Counted from the first letter of the stretch, positions 7,013 to 15,687 are shown. The stretch is 44,281 bases of DNA from an uncultured Paracoccus sp. (GCF_945915435.1 NZ_CAMEFG010000029.1:1-44281); one strand, 5' to 3'. Program-made: numbers and translations. Notes: generated from the sequence alone by a model not told the origin.

Positions 7013-7932
7013 CGAACACCTTCGTGCAGCTTTCGCTGACGCCGATCCTGATCGGGGTGCTGGCCTGCTGCGCCTGCGCGCTGCCGGGCAATTTCCTGGT
7101 CCTGCGCCGTCAGAGCCTGATCGGCGACGCCATCAGCCACGTCGCGCTGCCCGGCATCGTGGTGGCTTTCCTGTTGACCGGCACTCTGGCCGCCGGGCCG
7201 ATGCTGATCGGCGCTGCGGGCGCGGCCATCGTCGCCGTGGGACTGATCGAGCTGATCCGCCGCCTTGGCAATATCGAGCCCGGCGCGGCGATGGGCGTCG
7301 TCTTTACCACGCTGTTCGCCGCCGGCGTGCTGTTGCTGGAACAGAGCGATACCAGCAAGGTCCACCTGGACGTGGAACATGCGCTTTACGGCAATCTGGA
7401 AAGCCTGATCTGGCTGCGTGGGACATCCTGGGCGGCGCTGACGGACCCGGTGGCGCTGGCCGCGCTGCCGCCGCAGCTTGGGCGGCTGGCGCTGGTGCTG
7501 CTGGCGATGGTGGCGTTCACGGTGGTGTTCTGGAAAGAACTGGTGATCGGCACCTTCGATGCCGGTTTCGCAGCCAGTATCGGCGCGCGGCCCGGCCCGA
7601 CCGGCTTCGGGCTGGTGGTCATGGTCGCGGTGGCGGCGGTGGCGGCCTTCGACGCGGTGGGGTCCATCATCGTGATCGCCATGTTCATCTGCCCGCCCGC
7701 CAGCGCGCGGATGATGACTGACCGCATCGGCCCGCAAATCGGCTGGAGCCTTGGCTTCGCCACCCTTGCCGCCGTGCTGGGCTATGTGCTGGCGGGTTAC
7801 GGGCCGCTGTGGCTGGGCGGGCGCAACTCGGTTTCCGCCGCGGGGATGATCGCGACGGTTTCCGGGGTGGTGCTGGGCCTTGCCGCGCTATGGGGACCCA
7901 GACGAAGGGGTGCGCACCGGCTGGCGGCCTGA
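7009..7932 (+). CDS. troD: Second permease subunit of the Mn/Zn ABC importer
   Basis: ABC-3 family permease of 307 residues with eight to nine membrane helices and the family motif LIGDAISHVALPG. It would pair with the preceding permease to form a heterodimeric channel. It ends without the soluble tail seen in its partner, apart from a short basic end, GPRRRGAHRLAA. It is the last gene of the operon. The stop codon ends at 7932 and the convergent PepSY gene's stop begins at 7933, so there is no intergenic terminator between them. Confidence 0.94.
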   Translation: MTNTFVQLSLTPILIGVLACCACALPGNFLVLRRQSLIGDAISHVALPGIVVAFLLTGTLAAGPMLIGAAGAAIVAVGLIELIRRLGNIEPGAAMGVVFTTLFAAGVLLLEQSDTSKVHLDVEHALYGNLESLIWLRGTSWAALTDPVALAALPPQLGRLALVLLAMVAFTVVFWKELVIGTFDAGFAASIGARPGPTGFGLVVMVAVAAVAAFDAVGSIIVIAMFICPPASARMMTDRIGPQIGWSLGFATLAAVLGYVLAGYGPLWLGGRNSVSAAGMIATVSGVVLGLAALWGPRRRGAHRLAA

Positions 7933-9351
7933 TTACCCCGGCAGGGCGCGCCTGCGCGCAACCGCCTGCCAGGCCAGGTCCAGCGCGATCATTGCCGCAA
8001 GCGAGATCCCCGTCAGTGGAAAGACCACCCCGCCGATCCCCAGCAGCACGAAAAGCCCGACGAACACCCGCCGGTCCAAGGGCATCGGCGGCACCCCCAG
8101 CCGACCCGCGGGGCGGCGCTTCCACCACATCACCGCGGCCGAGACCGACAGCAGGACCGTGGCAAGGCAGGCCGCCAGCAGCACGATCTGGTTGGCGGTC
8201 CCGAAGGTCTGGCCCATATGGGTGTTGATCCCCCATTCCAGCGCCCGCCCCATCGGCCCGTAATCGGCATAGGAGACGTCGATCAGCGGCTGGCCCGTAT
8301 ACTGGTCCAGATGGACGACTCGCTGCCGCGCGAGGTCGGCGGGATAGACCGAGCCGGAAAATACCCCCTCGGGTCCCGCCGGAAGGTTGACCGCATAGCC
8401 GCGATGCAGCCCCAGCCCGTCCAGGATCGCGACCACCTCGTCGATGCCGATGGGCCGGGCGTCGGGGATCGGTATCTGTTGGCCATGCGCTTCATGGCCT
8501 TGCGCCGGGCCATGCCCCTCGTGTCCCGGCATCGGCGAGCGGGGAATTTGCGCCTGTTCCAGCGTCCAGCTTGTCTTGGCGACATGGTCCAGATATGCGC
8601 CCGACATCGGCACGTCGATCCGCACGCCTGACGGATAGCCGAAATTGCTGCCATTGGCCCATTGGTTGACCTTGCCGCCCAGGACCGAGGACCAGGGCAG
8701 CCCCGTCACCGCCAGGAATACGATGAAGCCGCCGACGAAGATGCCGGTCACCGCGTGAAGGTCGCGCCAGAACACCCGCCGCGCCGGAGTGGCGCGGACC
8801 GAGACCACGCCGCCTCTCTGCCCGCGCGGCCACCACAGCCAGATCCCGGTGGCGACCAGCAGGACCGACCAGCCGGCGGCCATCTCGATGATCATGCGCG
8901 GGGACTGGCCCAGGATTTTCAGCGAATGCAGCCGCCGGATCGTCCAGGCCACGGTTCCCTGGTCGGGCAGGCTGCCCAGGACCCTGCCGCTGTATTGATC
9001 GACATGGACGGCGATATTGCTGCCGTCCCCGGTCCGCACGGTCACCTCGGCGGACAGGTCGTCCCTGGGCGGATCGGTGTATTTCACCGCCTCGCCCGGC
9101 TGTGCCCCAAGCGCGGCGGCAAGGATGGCCGAGGGGGCCAGCGCGCCGTCCCCCACGGTCTCGACCCGCTTCAGGTCGGCATGGATCCAGTTGTCGATTT
9201 CATCGTGAAACAGATAGGCCGCGCCGGTCAGCGATAGCGCGATCAGGAAAGGCAGCACCAGCAGCCCGGCATAGAAATGCCAGCGCCACACCGCCCGATA
9301 GAGGTCGGATGCCGGGGCGGGCCGCGCCACCCCGTTGGTCGTATCGGTCAT
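7933..9351 (-). CDS. PepSY-associated transmembrane protein (PiuB-like)
   Basis: Inner-membrane protein of 472 residues with the PepSY_TM layout. Helix 1 follows WRWHFYAGLLVLPFLIALSL. A periplasmic PepSY-like region comes next, then helices around residues 155-175 and 205-225, a large second periplasmic domain, and C-terminal helices (QIVLLAACLATVLLSVSAAV). Conserved His residues near the helices (WRWHFYAG, LHAVTG, NTHMG) are typical of this family, whose members are linked to iron, siderophore or haem handling and probably carry out transmembrane electron transfer. The second periplasmic region has a His-rich insert near residue 275 (GHEGHGPAQGHEAHG), suggesting metal binding. Upstream on the same strand is a DUF2946-like gene. 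Confidence 0.88.
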   Translation of the reverse strand: MTDTTNGVARPAPASDLYRAVWRWHFYAGLLVLPFLIALSLTGAAYLFHDEIDNWIHADLKRVETVGDGALAPSAILAAALGAQPGEAVKYTDPPRDDLSAEVTVRTGDGSNIAVHVDQYSGRVLGSLPDQGTVAWTIRRLHSLKILGQSPRMIIEMAAGWSVLLVATGIWLWWPRGQRGGVVSVRATPARRVFWRDLHAVTGIFVGGFIVFLAVTGLPWSSVLGGKVNQWANGSNFGYPSGVRIDVPMSGAYLDHVAKTSWTLEQAQIPRSPMPGHEGHGPAQGHEAHGQQIPIPDARPIGIDEVVAILDGLGLHRGYAVNLPAGPEGVFSGSVYPADLARQRVVHLDQYTGQPLIDVSYADYGPMGRALEWGINTHMGQTFGTANQIVLLAACLATVLLSVSAAVMWWKRRPAGRLGVPPMPLDRRVFVGLFVLLGIGGVVFPLTGISLAAMIALDLAWQAVARRRALPG

Positions 9352-9392
9352 TGGATATTTTCCCGTGTCTGATGGTTTCTAGGAAGGAAACG

Positions 9393-9779
9393 TCAGACGA
9401 GGGGTGGTCCCGTTGCGGGTGGCAGGCCCGTGGCGCGGGCCACGATCAGGGCGGTGGCGGCAGGCGGGAAGTCCAGCGCCAGCCTTCGCATCGCGACCGG
9501 CAGCGGTTCGACGGGGGCGACAAGATCGACCGGGCTGTGGCCCAGGCCCCAGAAGCATGGACCGGAATCGTGGTCGGGCGATGTCTCGACCGGCTGGAGG
9601 GTCCGGGGATCGACGGCGATCTCGGTCATGCCCGCGCCGTCGCAGATCACCAGCATCAGCACGCCGCCTTGCGCGCGGGCGGGCATCACGCCGGGGGCGA
9701 TCAGGGACAACAGGACAAAGGGCGACAACATCGCCCATAGCGCGAAGGCGCGCAGAAGTCTTGTGGATGTCCGTCCCAT
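9393..9779 (-). CDS. DUF2946-like small exported protein
   Basis: About 128 residues, starting MGRTSTRLLRAFALWAM, with an N-terminal membrane helix or signal peptide followed by MLVICDGAGMTEIAVDP and DHDSGPCFWGLGHSP. The hydrophobic start plus a Cys-containing strand and a short Cys/His segment recall DUF2946 proteins, which are often near copper, cobalt or TonB-linked genes. Only single Cys residues are left where the family usually has CxxC, so the assignment is tentative. A longer start at 9908 is possible but its leader is Arg-rich and has no conserved look. It lies 41 bases upstream of the PepSY gene and is probably in its operon. Confidence 0.6.
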   Translation of the reverse strand: MGRTSTRLLRAFALWAMLSPFVLLSLIAPGVMPARAQGGVLMLVICDGAGMTEIAVDPRTLQPVETSPDHDSGPCFWGLGHSPVDLVAPVEPLPVAMRRLALDFPPAATALIVARATGLPPATGPPLV

Positions 9780-9910
9780 GACCGGAACCGTTACCCGGCC
9801 CGCCCACCTCGCGTCAACGGTCTTGAACAGGCTGCGGTCCCCGATCCGCGCGGCCCGTATCGGGCGGATGCGAAGGGCCTCCGCCGCTTTCGTCCATGCC
9901 CGCCGCATGG

Positions 9911-10786
9911 CTACTCGGACAGGAAGGATTCCAGCGTGGGGCCGACGGTCTCGGGCACTTCCCAGAACATGTTATGGCCGTGTCCGGCAAAGGTTTCATG
10001 CCGCGCGCCGGGCAGGATCGTTTTCAGGTGGTCCTGGGTGGCCGCGTCGAACAACCCGTCCTGATCGCCCCACAGGATCAGCACGGGGGCCTTGATCCGT
10101 GCGGCATAGGGCGTCCAGTCGGTCATGGTCAGCCCCTCGAGCACGCCGGTCCAGACCCGTTTGGGGGTTGCCGCGCTTTCCATGCGTTCCCGGTCGATGA
10201 AATCGGGCGAAACGGGGGTCGGGTTCCAATACCAGTCCCGCATGAAGGCACCGTCGGGGTCCAGGTCCTGGGGCAGTTGCGGAACATTTTCCCATAGCCA
10301 GCCGCCCGATTCCGGCGGCATGCTGGTGGCCGTGCTGATCAGGACAAGCTTGCCGACCTTTTCGGGGTGGCGCGCGGCAAAGACCGCCGCGGTCATCGAG
10401 CCAAGCGAATGACCGGCGATATCCGCCCTTGCGATCCCTTTTTCCGCCATGAACCCGGCCAGATCATGGCTGAAATCCATCAGCGTATAGCAGCATTCGG
10501 GCGCCGAGGAACTGCCATGCCCGCGCAGGTCCACGGCGTAGATGTGACGATCCGCCAGTTCCGGCGCCAGAAGCGACCAGCTTCGGCTGTTGTCGGTATA
10601 GCCGTGGATCAGGATCAGCGGCTCGCCCCCGGTGTTTCCCATTTCTACATAGCCGATGGTCTGGCCCGAAGGCAGCGCGACGGTCCGGCGCGCGCCGTCC
10701 CAATCGGCTTGCGACGGCACGGAAATATCGCCGGCACAGGCCGCGCCCGCCATCAGAACCGCGAAAACGCCTGCCCATCCGTTCAT
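9911..10786 (-). CDS. Exported alpha/beta-hydrolase
   Basis: Alpha/beta-hydrolase of 291 residues with a signal peptide (MNGWAGVFAVLMAGAACAGD, possibly a lipoprotein-like AACAG box). The oxyanion region is LIHGYTDNSRSW and the nucleophile elbow is GHSLGS with Ser127. The acid is probably Asp243 in WGDQDGLF and the base His271 in GHGHNMFWE. The VDLRGHGSS strand is typical of the epoxide hydrolase/haloperoxidase-like branch. It would hydrolyse an ester, lactone or similar bond in the periplasm; the substrate cannot be predicted. Its start overlaps the stop of the sulfotransferase-like gene by four bases, so the two are coupled. Confidence 0.85.
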   Translation of the reverse strand: MNGWAGVFAVLMAGAACAGDISVPSQADWDGARRTVALPSGQTIGYVEMGNTGGEPLILIHGYTDNSRSWSLLAPELADRHIYAVDLRGHGSSSAPECCYTLMDFSHDLAGFMAEKGIARADIAGHSLGSMTAAVFAARHPEKVGKLVLISTATSMPPESGGWLWENVPQLPQDLDPDGAFMRDWYWNPTPVSPDFIDRERMESAATPKRVWTGVLEGLTMTDWTPYAARIKAPVLILWGDQDGLFDAATQDHLKTILPGARHETFAGHGHNMFWEVPETVGPTLESFLSE

Positions 10787-11424
10787 TTCCTGGGGAACCT
10801 GACCTGAGAGGACATCAGATAGCTTTCCGGTCCGTTCTCCATGTTGCCCGTGGCCAGCTTTCGTTGCTCGCCGCTGGCGCTTATGCCGCAGAATTCGGTC
10901 ATCCGGTCCACGAAGGCGACCCGGTCCGCCATCGCCTTTTCATAGCTGACGCACAGGACGGGGACCGTCTGTCTGCCGACGAAATCGAACAGGTCGTTCA
11001 TCTCTTTCAACGCATTCTTCAGACAGGCGGGAAACTCGTGCCCCATCGAGACATTGTTCCTGATCGCCACCGCCACCGGATCGCGGGACATGACGACCAG
11101 GCGGGGGTTCCTGAACAGGTGCAGGCAGCGGTCAAGCTGGCGGAACACGCGCGGGCGCTTGAAGGCCCAGATGTCGTGGCTGTCATAGTCCCGGATCACC
11201 GTCTCCAGGGGTTCGGCATCCTTTTCGATGGACATGGCGATGCGCTGGTCCTCGAACACGCCGCGCCCGAACCTGTCGCCCAGGAACACGCCAAGACCGT
11301 CAAGGACCTTCGCGGGCATCGAGGTGCCCGATCGCGGCGTTCCCAGGATGATGATCGTCGCTTTCCCGGTTGCCGGGGCGGGGTTGAGCGTCGCAACGCC
11401 TGTATTGGCAAGTTCTTCAAGCAT
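10783..11424 (-). CDS. Small sulfotransferase-like P-loop protein
   Basis: Protein of 213 residues with an N-terminal P-loop GTPRSGTSMPAKVL (about residues 28-41), the 5'-phosphosulfate-binding form seen in PAPS-dependent sulfotransferases. The second motif, VVMSRDPVAVAIRNN, fits the 3'-phosphate-binding segment. It is shorter than most members (250-300 residues), with little after the core. It probably modifies a surface or secreted glycan or small molecule, but a related non-sulfotransferase nucleotide-binding role cannot be excluded. It is translationally coupled to the hydrolase gene downstream. Confidence 0.75.
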   Translation of the reverse strand: MLEELANTGVATLNPAPATGKATIIILGTPRSGTSMPAKVLDGLGVFLGDRFGRGVFEDQRIAMSIEKDAEPLETVIRDYDSHDIWAFKRPRVFRQLDRCLHLFRNPRLVVMSRDPVAVAIRNNVSMGHEFPACLKNALKEMNDLFDFVGRQTVPVLCVSYEKAMADRVAFVDRMTEFCGISASGEQRKLATGNMENGPESYLMSSQVRFPRK

Positions 11425-11523
11425 GGGGCCGGTCTCCGTCAGGATGCCGCGGCAGGTTAGGCAAGTTGCGCGCCAAGGTCCATATGTCTGCCCCGCCGCG
11501 CTTCCTTTTCGGGCCGGGGCCGG

Positions 11524-12138
11524 TCAGGCCGCCGGAACGGTCGCCTGCATCGAGGCGCGCCCGGACACCTCGGCGAACCATTCGGCAAGGCGGGGATGGG
11601 CGCTGCGCCAGTCCTTGTCGGGGAAGCGGAAATCGAGATAGCCAAGCGTGCAGGCCGCCGCGATGGACCCGGCATGGAAGCTGGCCGAGATATCGTCGAA
11701 CCAGCGCCCTTCAAGATCGTCGAGGCCGGAATCGACCTTTTCCATCTGGCCGCGCGACCAGTCGTCCCACCGCTTGTCCTCGGGGCGCAGCACGTTTTCG
11801 TAGCGATGCAGCAGGGCGGCCTCCAGGATCGCGTCGCCCAGGGCCTCGATGGTCAGCACGGTAAAGCGGCGCGCGTCCTGCGGGTAAAGCGGTGCGCCCG
11901 TCACCCCCTGCGCGTCGATCCAGGCCGAGATCACGCGGCTGTCGAAAACCGGCGTGTCGTCGTCCAGCAGCAGGCACGGCACCTTGCCGGTCGAGTTGTG
12001 CCGCACGATATCGGGGTCGCGCTTGACCGGCCATGCGGCCGAGGGCAGCTTTTCGATCCCGACCCCGCGTTCATGCGCGGCCACCATCGCCTTGCGCACG
12101 AAGGGCGAGGCAGGAGAGAAGAAGATGCGGATCGTCAT
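11524..12138 (-). CDS. Glutathione S-transferase family protein
   Basis: GST of 204 residues with an N-terminal thioredoxin-like domain (MTIRIFFSPASPFVRKAMVAAHE) and a C-terminal all-helical domain. Ser/Thr residues in SPASPFVRK take the position of the catalytic residue, STGKVPCLLLDD contains the conserved cis-Pro, and DSRVISAWID the Asp-Ser/Glu-Ser glutathione-binding pair. It could conjugate, isomerise or dechlorinate a substrate of the adjoining catabolic cluster, but it may equally be a general detoxification enzyme. Its start overlaps the stop of the GntR regulator, so both are made from one mRNA. Confidence 0.85.
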   Translation of the reverse strand: MTIRIFFSPASPFVRKAMVAAHERGVGIEKLPSAAWPVKRDPDIVRHNSTGKVPCLLLDDDTPVFDSRVISAWIDAQGVTGAPLYPQDARRFTVLTIEALGDAILEAALLHRYENVLRPEDKRWDDWSRGQMEKVDSGLDDLEGRWFDDISASFHAGSIAAACTLGYLDFRFPDKDWRSAHPRLAEWFAEVSGRASMQATVPAA

Positions 12139-12881
12139 GGATTTGTCCTTTTGCTACGGCCGCCCATGCGGCGCTTGACGGGTTTGTTCAGGTTGGGAAC
12201 GCGCAGGAAATCCTGCGGATAAAGCTGAAGCTGCTGGTGCAGGTGTTCCAGCGCAAAGGTGATATGTTCGCGCATCAGGGCCGCCGCCCGTTCGCCCTGG
12301 CCCTGCGACAGGGCGCGGGCGATGCGCCGGTGGTCGTCATGGGACCGCTCGATCACCTTGAAGTCGCGCCACATGATCACCCGGTCGGATGCGGCGGGCA
12401 CGTTGTGCAGGCTCTGGATGAAGGTGCGGATCCAGGGGTTGCCGGACAGGCGCATCACCGCCGTGTGGAACTCGACGTTCATCCGCCGGTAGTCCCCCAG
12501 GTTTTCGGGCTTCAGCTCGCCGGTTTCCAGCAGCCGGTCGCCGTCGTTGACCAGACCGGCCAGATGGCGGGCGTCCTCTTCGGTCATGTTGGCGGCGGCA
12601 AGGCGGCAGGCCATCGCCTCCAGTTCCGCGCGCACGGCAAAGGCCCCCGCGACCTCGTCCAGGGAAAACTCGCGCACCGCAAAGCCGCGGTTGCTTTCAT
12701 AGGTCACAAGCCCCGCCTGCGTCAGCGAGGTCAGAGCGGCCCGCAGGGGCGTGCGCGAGATGCCCAGCATCTCGGCCAGCCGGTCCTGATGCAGCTTGTC
12801 GCCGGGCAGAAGCGTTCCGCTCAGAATCGCCTCGCGCAGCTTTTCGACGGCCAGTTCCATGCTGGTATGTGTTTCGGTCAA
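12135..12881 (-). CDS. GntR-family (FCD subfamily) transcriptional regulator
   Basis: Regulator of about 248 residues. Residues 8-75 form the GntR winged helix (LREAILSGTLLPGDKL, LAEMLGISRTPLRAALTSL). Residues 85-220 form the all-helical FCD effector domain with the usual metal-ligand pattern (ELEAMACRLA, FHTAVMRLSGN, HDDHRRIARAL). I chose a TTG start at 12881, because GAGGGAG lies upstream at proper spacing and the upstream ATG codons have no ribosome-binding site. It is divergent from the SDR/TRAP operon; such proteins usually repress a divergent catabolic operon and are released by an organic acid. Confidence 0.9.
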   Translation of the reverse strand: MTETHTSMELAVEKLREAILSGTLLPGDKLHQDRLAEMLGISRTPLRAALTSLTQAGLVTYESNRGFAVREFSLDEVAGAFAVRAELEAMACRLAAANMTEEDARHLAGLVNDGDRLLETGELKPENLGDYRRMNVEFHTAVMRLSGNPWIRTFIQSLHNVPAASDRVIMWRDFKVIERSHDDHRRIARALSQGQGERAAALMREHITFALEHLHQQLQLYPQDFLRVPNLNKPVKRRMGGRSKRTNP

Positions 12882-12933
12882 AAAGCGGCTCCCTCGCAAT
12901 ATTTCCAAGAATGTATCCATATATGCAAGTTTC

Positions 12934-12950
12934 TGCAAAAACATTTTGCA
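12934..12950. promoter_or_regulatory. Perfect palindrome between the GntR gene and the catabolic operon
   Basis: TGCAAAA, three bases, then TTTTGCA: a perfect 7-bp inverted repeat in the 124-base divergent promoter region. It is a good candidate operator for the FCD regulator. A TTGCAT-like element overlaps its right arm and could serve as the -35 of the rightward operon. Confidence 0.6.
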
Positions 12951-13005
12951 TGTGTCTAAGAAATGTGTTCATTACATTGGTAACGAAATGGAAGGGATGC
13001 TCGAT

Positions 13006-13764
13006 ATGGGTGAAGTCGTGCTGGTTACAGGCGCCGCCGGAGGGATCGGGAAAGCCGTATGCCAACGTCTGGCGCAGGACGGTTTCAGCGTTCTGGCCGC
13101 CGATCTGTCGGCTGATTCGGCGCAGCGGGTGGTGGATGCCCTGCCGGGGCAGGGACATCGGGCGATCGCGCTGGACGTGGCCAGCGAGGAAGGCGTCGCG
13201 GCTGCCTTTTCCGAGGCCCAATCGCTGGGCGCACCTGTCGATCACGTGGTGGCCGCGGCGGGCATCCTGCTTTTCGCCGCCAATGGCGAGCGCCCGCCGA
13301 TCACCGAGATCGCGCTGAAGGACTGGCAGCTTACGCAGGACGTGAACTCGACCGGCACCTTTCTGCTGCTGCGCGAATACCTGCGGCTGGCCACGCGCCG
13401 GAAAACGGGCGGGGGGCGCTTCGTGGGCTTTTCCTCGGTCGCGGCGCAACTGGGCGGCTATCGGTCAAGCTCGGCCTATATCGCCTCGAAGGGGGCGGTC
13501 ATGGCGCTGATCAAGGCGGGCGCGCGCGAGGCGGCGCCACTGGGCGTCACCGTCAACGCGGTCGCGCCGGGGCTGATCGACGCGCCGATGCTGCGCCAGT
13601 CGCTGGCGCCTGAAAACGACGCGCGGATCGCGGAGAACATTCCGCTGAACCGCATCGGCACGCCCGAGGATGTCGCCGGCGCCGTCGCGTTCCTGATGGG
13701 GCGGGACGCGGGCTATGTCACCGGCGCGGTGATCGACGTCAACGGCGGCTATCGGATGCAATAG
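13006..13764 (+). CDS. Short-chain dehydrogenase/reductase, first gene of the catabolic operon
   Basis: Classical SDR of 252 residues. The cofactor motif is TGAAGGIG (residues 8-15), with DLSADSAQR after beta-2 favouring NAD. The usual NNAG is replaced by AAAG. The active site has Ser in FSSVAAQ and Tyr/Lys in YIASK. The C-terminal VTGAVIDVNGGYRMQ is typical. Start at 13006 has GAAGGG nine bases upstream; upstream in-frame ATGs at 12988 and 12997 are less well placed. It probably oxidises a secondary alcohol of the compound taken up by the TRAP genes that follow. Confidence 0.92.
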   Translation: MGEVVLVTGAAGGIGKAVCQRLAQDGFSVLAADLSADSAQRVVDALPGQGHRAIALDVASEEGVAAAFSEAQSLGAPVDHVVAAAGILLFAANGERPPITEIALKDWQLTQDVNSTGTFLLLREYLRLATRRKTGGGRFVGFSSVAAQLGGYRSSSAYIASKGAVMALIKAGAREAAPLGVTVNAVAPGLIDAPMLRQSLAPENDARIAENIPLNRIGTPEDVAGAVAFLMGRDAGYVTGAVIDVNGGYRMQ

Positions 13765-13803
13765 CGCCCGGCGCCATTCGACAACTGAAGAAGGGGGGAG
13801 GAG

Positions 13804-14316
13804 ATGCGCGCAACGAGATACCTGATCCACGCGCTTGGCATGGTGGCCGGGTTGGCGGTCTGCCTGATGATGCTGCATGTCGTGGCCGACGTGGCGGGCA
13901 AGTATCTGCTGCACAGGCCCGTGCCCAGCACCGCCGAGGTCGTGGCGAATTATTACATGATCGCTTGCGTCTTTCTTTCGCTGGCCTATGTCGAGGCGCG
14001 GGGAACGGCGATCTCGGTCGATCTGGTCTATGAAAAGGTCGGCCCCGCCGCGCAATGGTGGATGCGCAAGGCCGGACAGGTCGTCAGCCTGCTCTTTTAC
14101 ACGGGTCTGGGCTGGATTTCCTGGGGCGTGGCCGTGCGGGCCTGGCGGATCAACGAAACCATGGACGGGCTGTGGCGCGTCACGGTCTGGCCCGCGAAGT
14201 TTCTTCTGCCGCTGGGCATGGCGATCGCCTGCCTGATCCTGCTGGTCAAGATCTTCGGCGGCGATACCGGCGACGCCGAACAAGGCGCCGAACACGACCA
14301 GCCGCACGGCCTCTGA
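13804..14316 (+). CDS. dctQ: TRAP transporter small permease (DctQ)
   Basis: Membrane protein of 170 residues with four predicted helices (IHALGMVAGLAVCLMMLHV; YYMIACVFLSLAYV; VVSLLFYTGLGWISWGV; FLLPLGMAIACLILLV) and the family pattern VPSTAEVVANYYM. It forms the small integral subunit that joins DctM in a sodium-driven importer. The C-terminus is acidic and His-containing. GGGGGGAGGAG just before the ATG is a strong ribosome-binding site. The dctM gene follows within ten bases. Confidence 0.9.
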   Translation: MRATRYLIHALGMVAGLAVCLMMLHVVADVAGKYLLHRPVPSTAEVVANYYMIACVFLSLAYVEARGTAISVDLVYEKVGPAAQWWMRKAGQVVSLLFYTGLGWISWGVAVRAWRINETMDGLWRVTVWPAKFLLPLGMAIACLILLVKIFGGDTGDAEQGAEHDQPHGL

Positions 14317-14325
14317 GGGATGGAC

Positions 14326-15630
14326 ATGGAACGTATCGAGATCGGATTCATCGGCATCGCCGTCATGCTGGGGTTGATCGGCATTCGCGTGCCCATCGGC
14401 GCGGCGATGGGCGGCACCGCCTTCGTGGGTATCTGGGCGATGATGGGCTGGAACCCGGCCGTCGGCATCGCAAGGGCCATCCCCTTCAACCTGATCGGGG
14501 ACTGGAACCTGTCGGCCATCCCCATGTTCCTGCTGATGGGTTTCTTCGCCGTCGAGGCGGGGCTGACCAAGGGCCTGTTCGGCGCCGCGCGCGTGCTGCT
14601 GACGTGGCTGCCGGGCGGGCTTGCCTCGTCCACGGTGGTGGCCTCGGGGCTGTTCGCCTCGGCCTCGGGGTCGTCGGTGGCGACGGCGGCGGCCTTCGCC
14701 CGCATCGCATCGCCCGAGATGCTGCGCGCCGGATATGACAAGGGGCTTGCGACCGGAAGCGTCGCCGCCGCGGGAACGCTGGGCGCGCTGATCCCGCCTT
14801 CGGTGCTGATGATCGTCTTTGGCATCATCCTAAACACCCCCATCAACACGCTTTTCATCGCCGGAATCCTGCCGGGCATCCTGACGGCGGTGATGTTCAT
14901 CGGGCTGATCACGGTGCGCTGCATGCTCAATCCCGGTCTTGCGCCGCGCGTGAAGGTCGAGGTCACACCCGAGGAAAAGCGCGCCCTGATCGCCGATGCC
15001 TGGCCCCTGCCGGTGCTGATCGCGGGCGTCATGGGCGGCATCTTCGCCGGGGTCGTGACCGCGACCGAGGCCGGGGCCGCAGGGGCGTTCCTCGCGCTGT
15101 GTCTGGCCCTGCTGCGCGGACGGATGAGCTTCGCAATCTTCAGGAACTCGCTTTTCGCGACTGCCGCCGCGACCGCCGAGATCTTCGTGGTGATCCTTGG
15201 CGCGGCGCTCTTCTCGCGCTTCGTGGGGCTGGCCACGATCCCGACCTGGATCATCGGCGCCTTCGACGGTTTCGAGACATGGCAGATCCTGCTGTTCATC
15301 TGCATCCTGTTCATCGTAATGGGGGCGTTCCTGGAATCGATCTCGATCATGCTGCTGACGTTGCCGGTCCTGGGTCCGCTGCTGGCCGCCCATGACGTGA
15401 ACCTGATCTGGTTCGGCATCATCGTCGTGAAGCTGCTTGAAATCGGGCTGGTCACGCCGCCGATGGGCATGAACGTCTTCGTCATCAAATCCGCGCTGGG
15501 CAGCCGGGTCCGCCTGGGCGAGATCTTCCGCGGCGCGACATGGTTCATCGTGATCGACCTGGTCACGCTGGCCCTGCTGCTGTTCTTCCCGATCATCACG
15601 CTGTGGCTGCCGGGACTGATGCAGAACTAG
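14326..15630 (+). CDS. dctM: TRAP transporter large permease (DctM)
   Basis: DctM-type transporter subunit of about 434 residues with some 11-13 membrane helices. It carries the family sequences VPIGAAMGGTAFVG, SGSSVATAAAFARIA, AGTLGALIPPSVLMIVFG and GLVTPPMGMNVFVIK. It forms the ion-coupled channel that moves substrate delivered by the DctP binding protein. The ATG at 14326 has GAGGGA five bases upstream; an in-frame ATG at 14320 overlaps that element and is less likely. Confidence 0.95.
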   Translation: MERIEIGFIGIAVMLGLIGIRVPIGAAMGGTAFVGIWAMMGWNPAVGIARAIPFNLIGDWNLSAIPMFLLMGFFAVEAGLTKGLFGAARVLLTWLPGGLASSTVVASGLFASASGSSVATAAAFARIASPEMLRAGYDKGLATGSVAAAGTLGALIPPSVLMIVFGIILNTPINTLFIAGILPGILTAVMFIGLITVRCMLNPGLAPRVKVEVTPEEKRALIADAWPLPVLIAGVMGGIFAGVVTATEAGAAGAFLALCLALLRGRMSFAIFRNSLFATAAATAEIFVVILGAALFSRFVGLATIPTWIIGAFDGFETWQILLFICILFIVMGAFLESISIMLLTLPVLGPLLAAHDVNLIWFGIIVVKLLEIGLVTPPMGMNVFVIKSALGSRVRLGEIFRGATWFIVIDLVTLALLLFFPIITLWLPGLMQN

Positions 15631-15632
15631 AC

Positions 15633-15651
15633 CGGCCGCGCATCGCGGCCG
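15633..15651 (+). other. Intercistronic hairpin dctM-dctP
   Basis: A perfect 8-bp stem CGGCCGCG with CGCGGCCG and a 3-nt loop, directly after the dctM stop. No T-tract. Probably an mRNA-processing or 3'-end-protecting structure, helping uneven expression of permease and binding protein. Confidence 0.5.
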
Positions 15652-15687
15652 CCCCCCGATTCATCTGGTCAAAAAGGGAGAACGACC

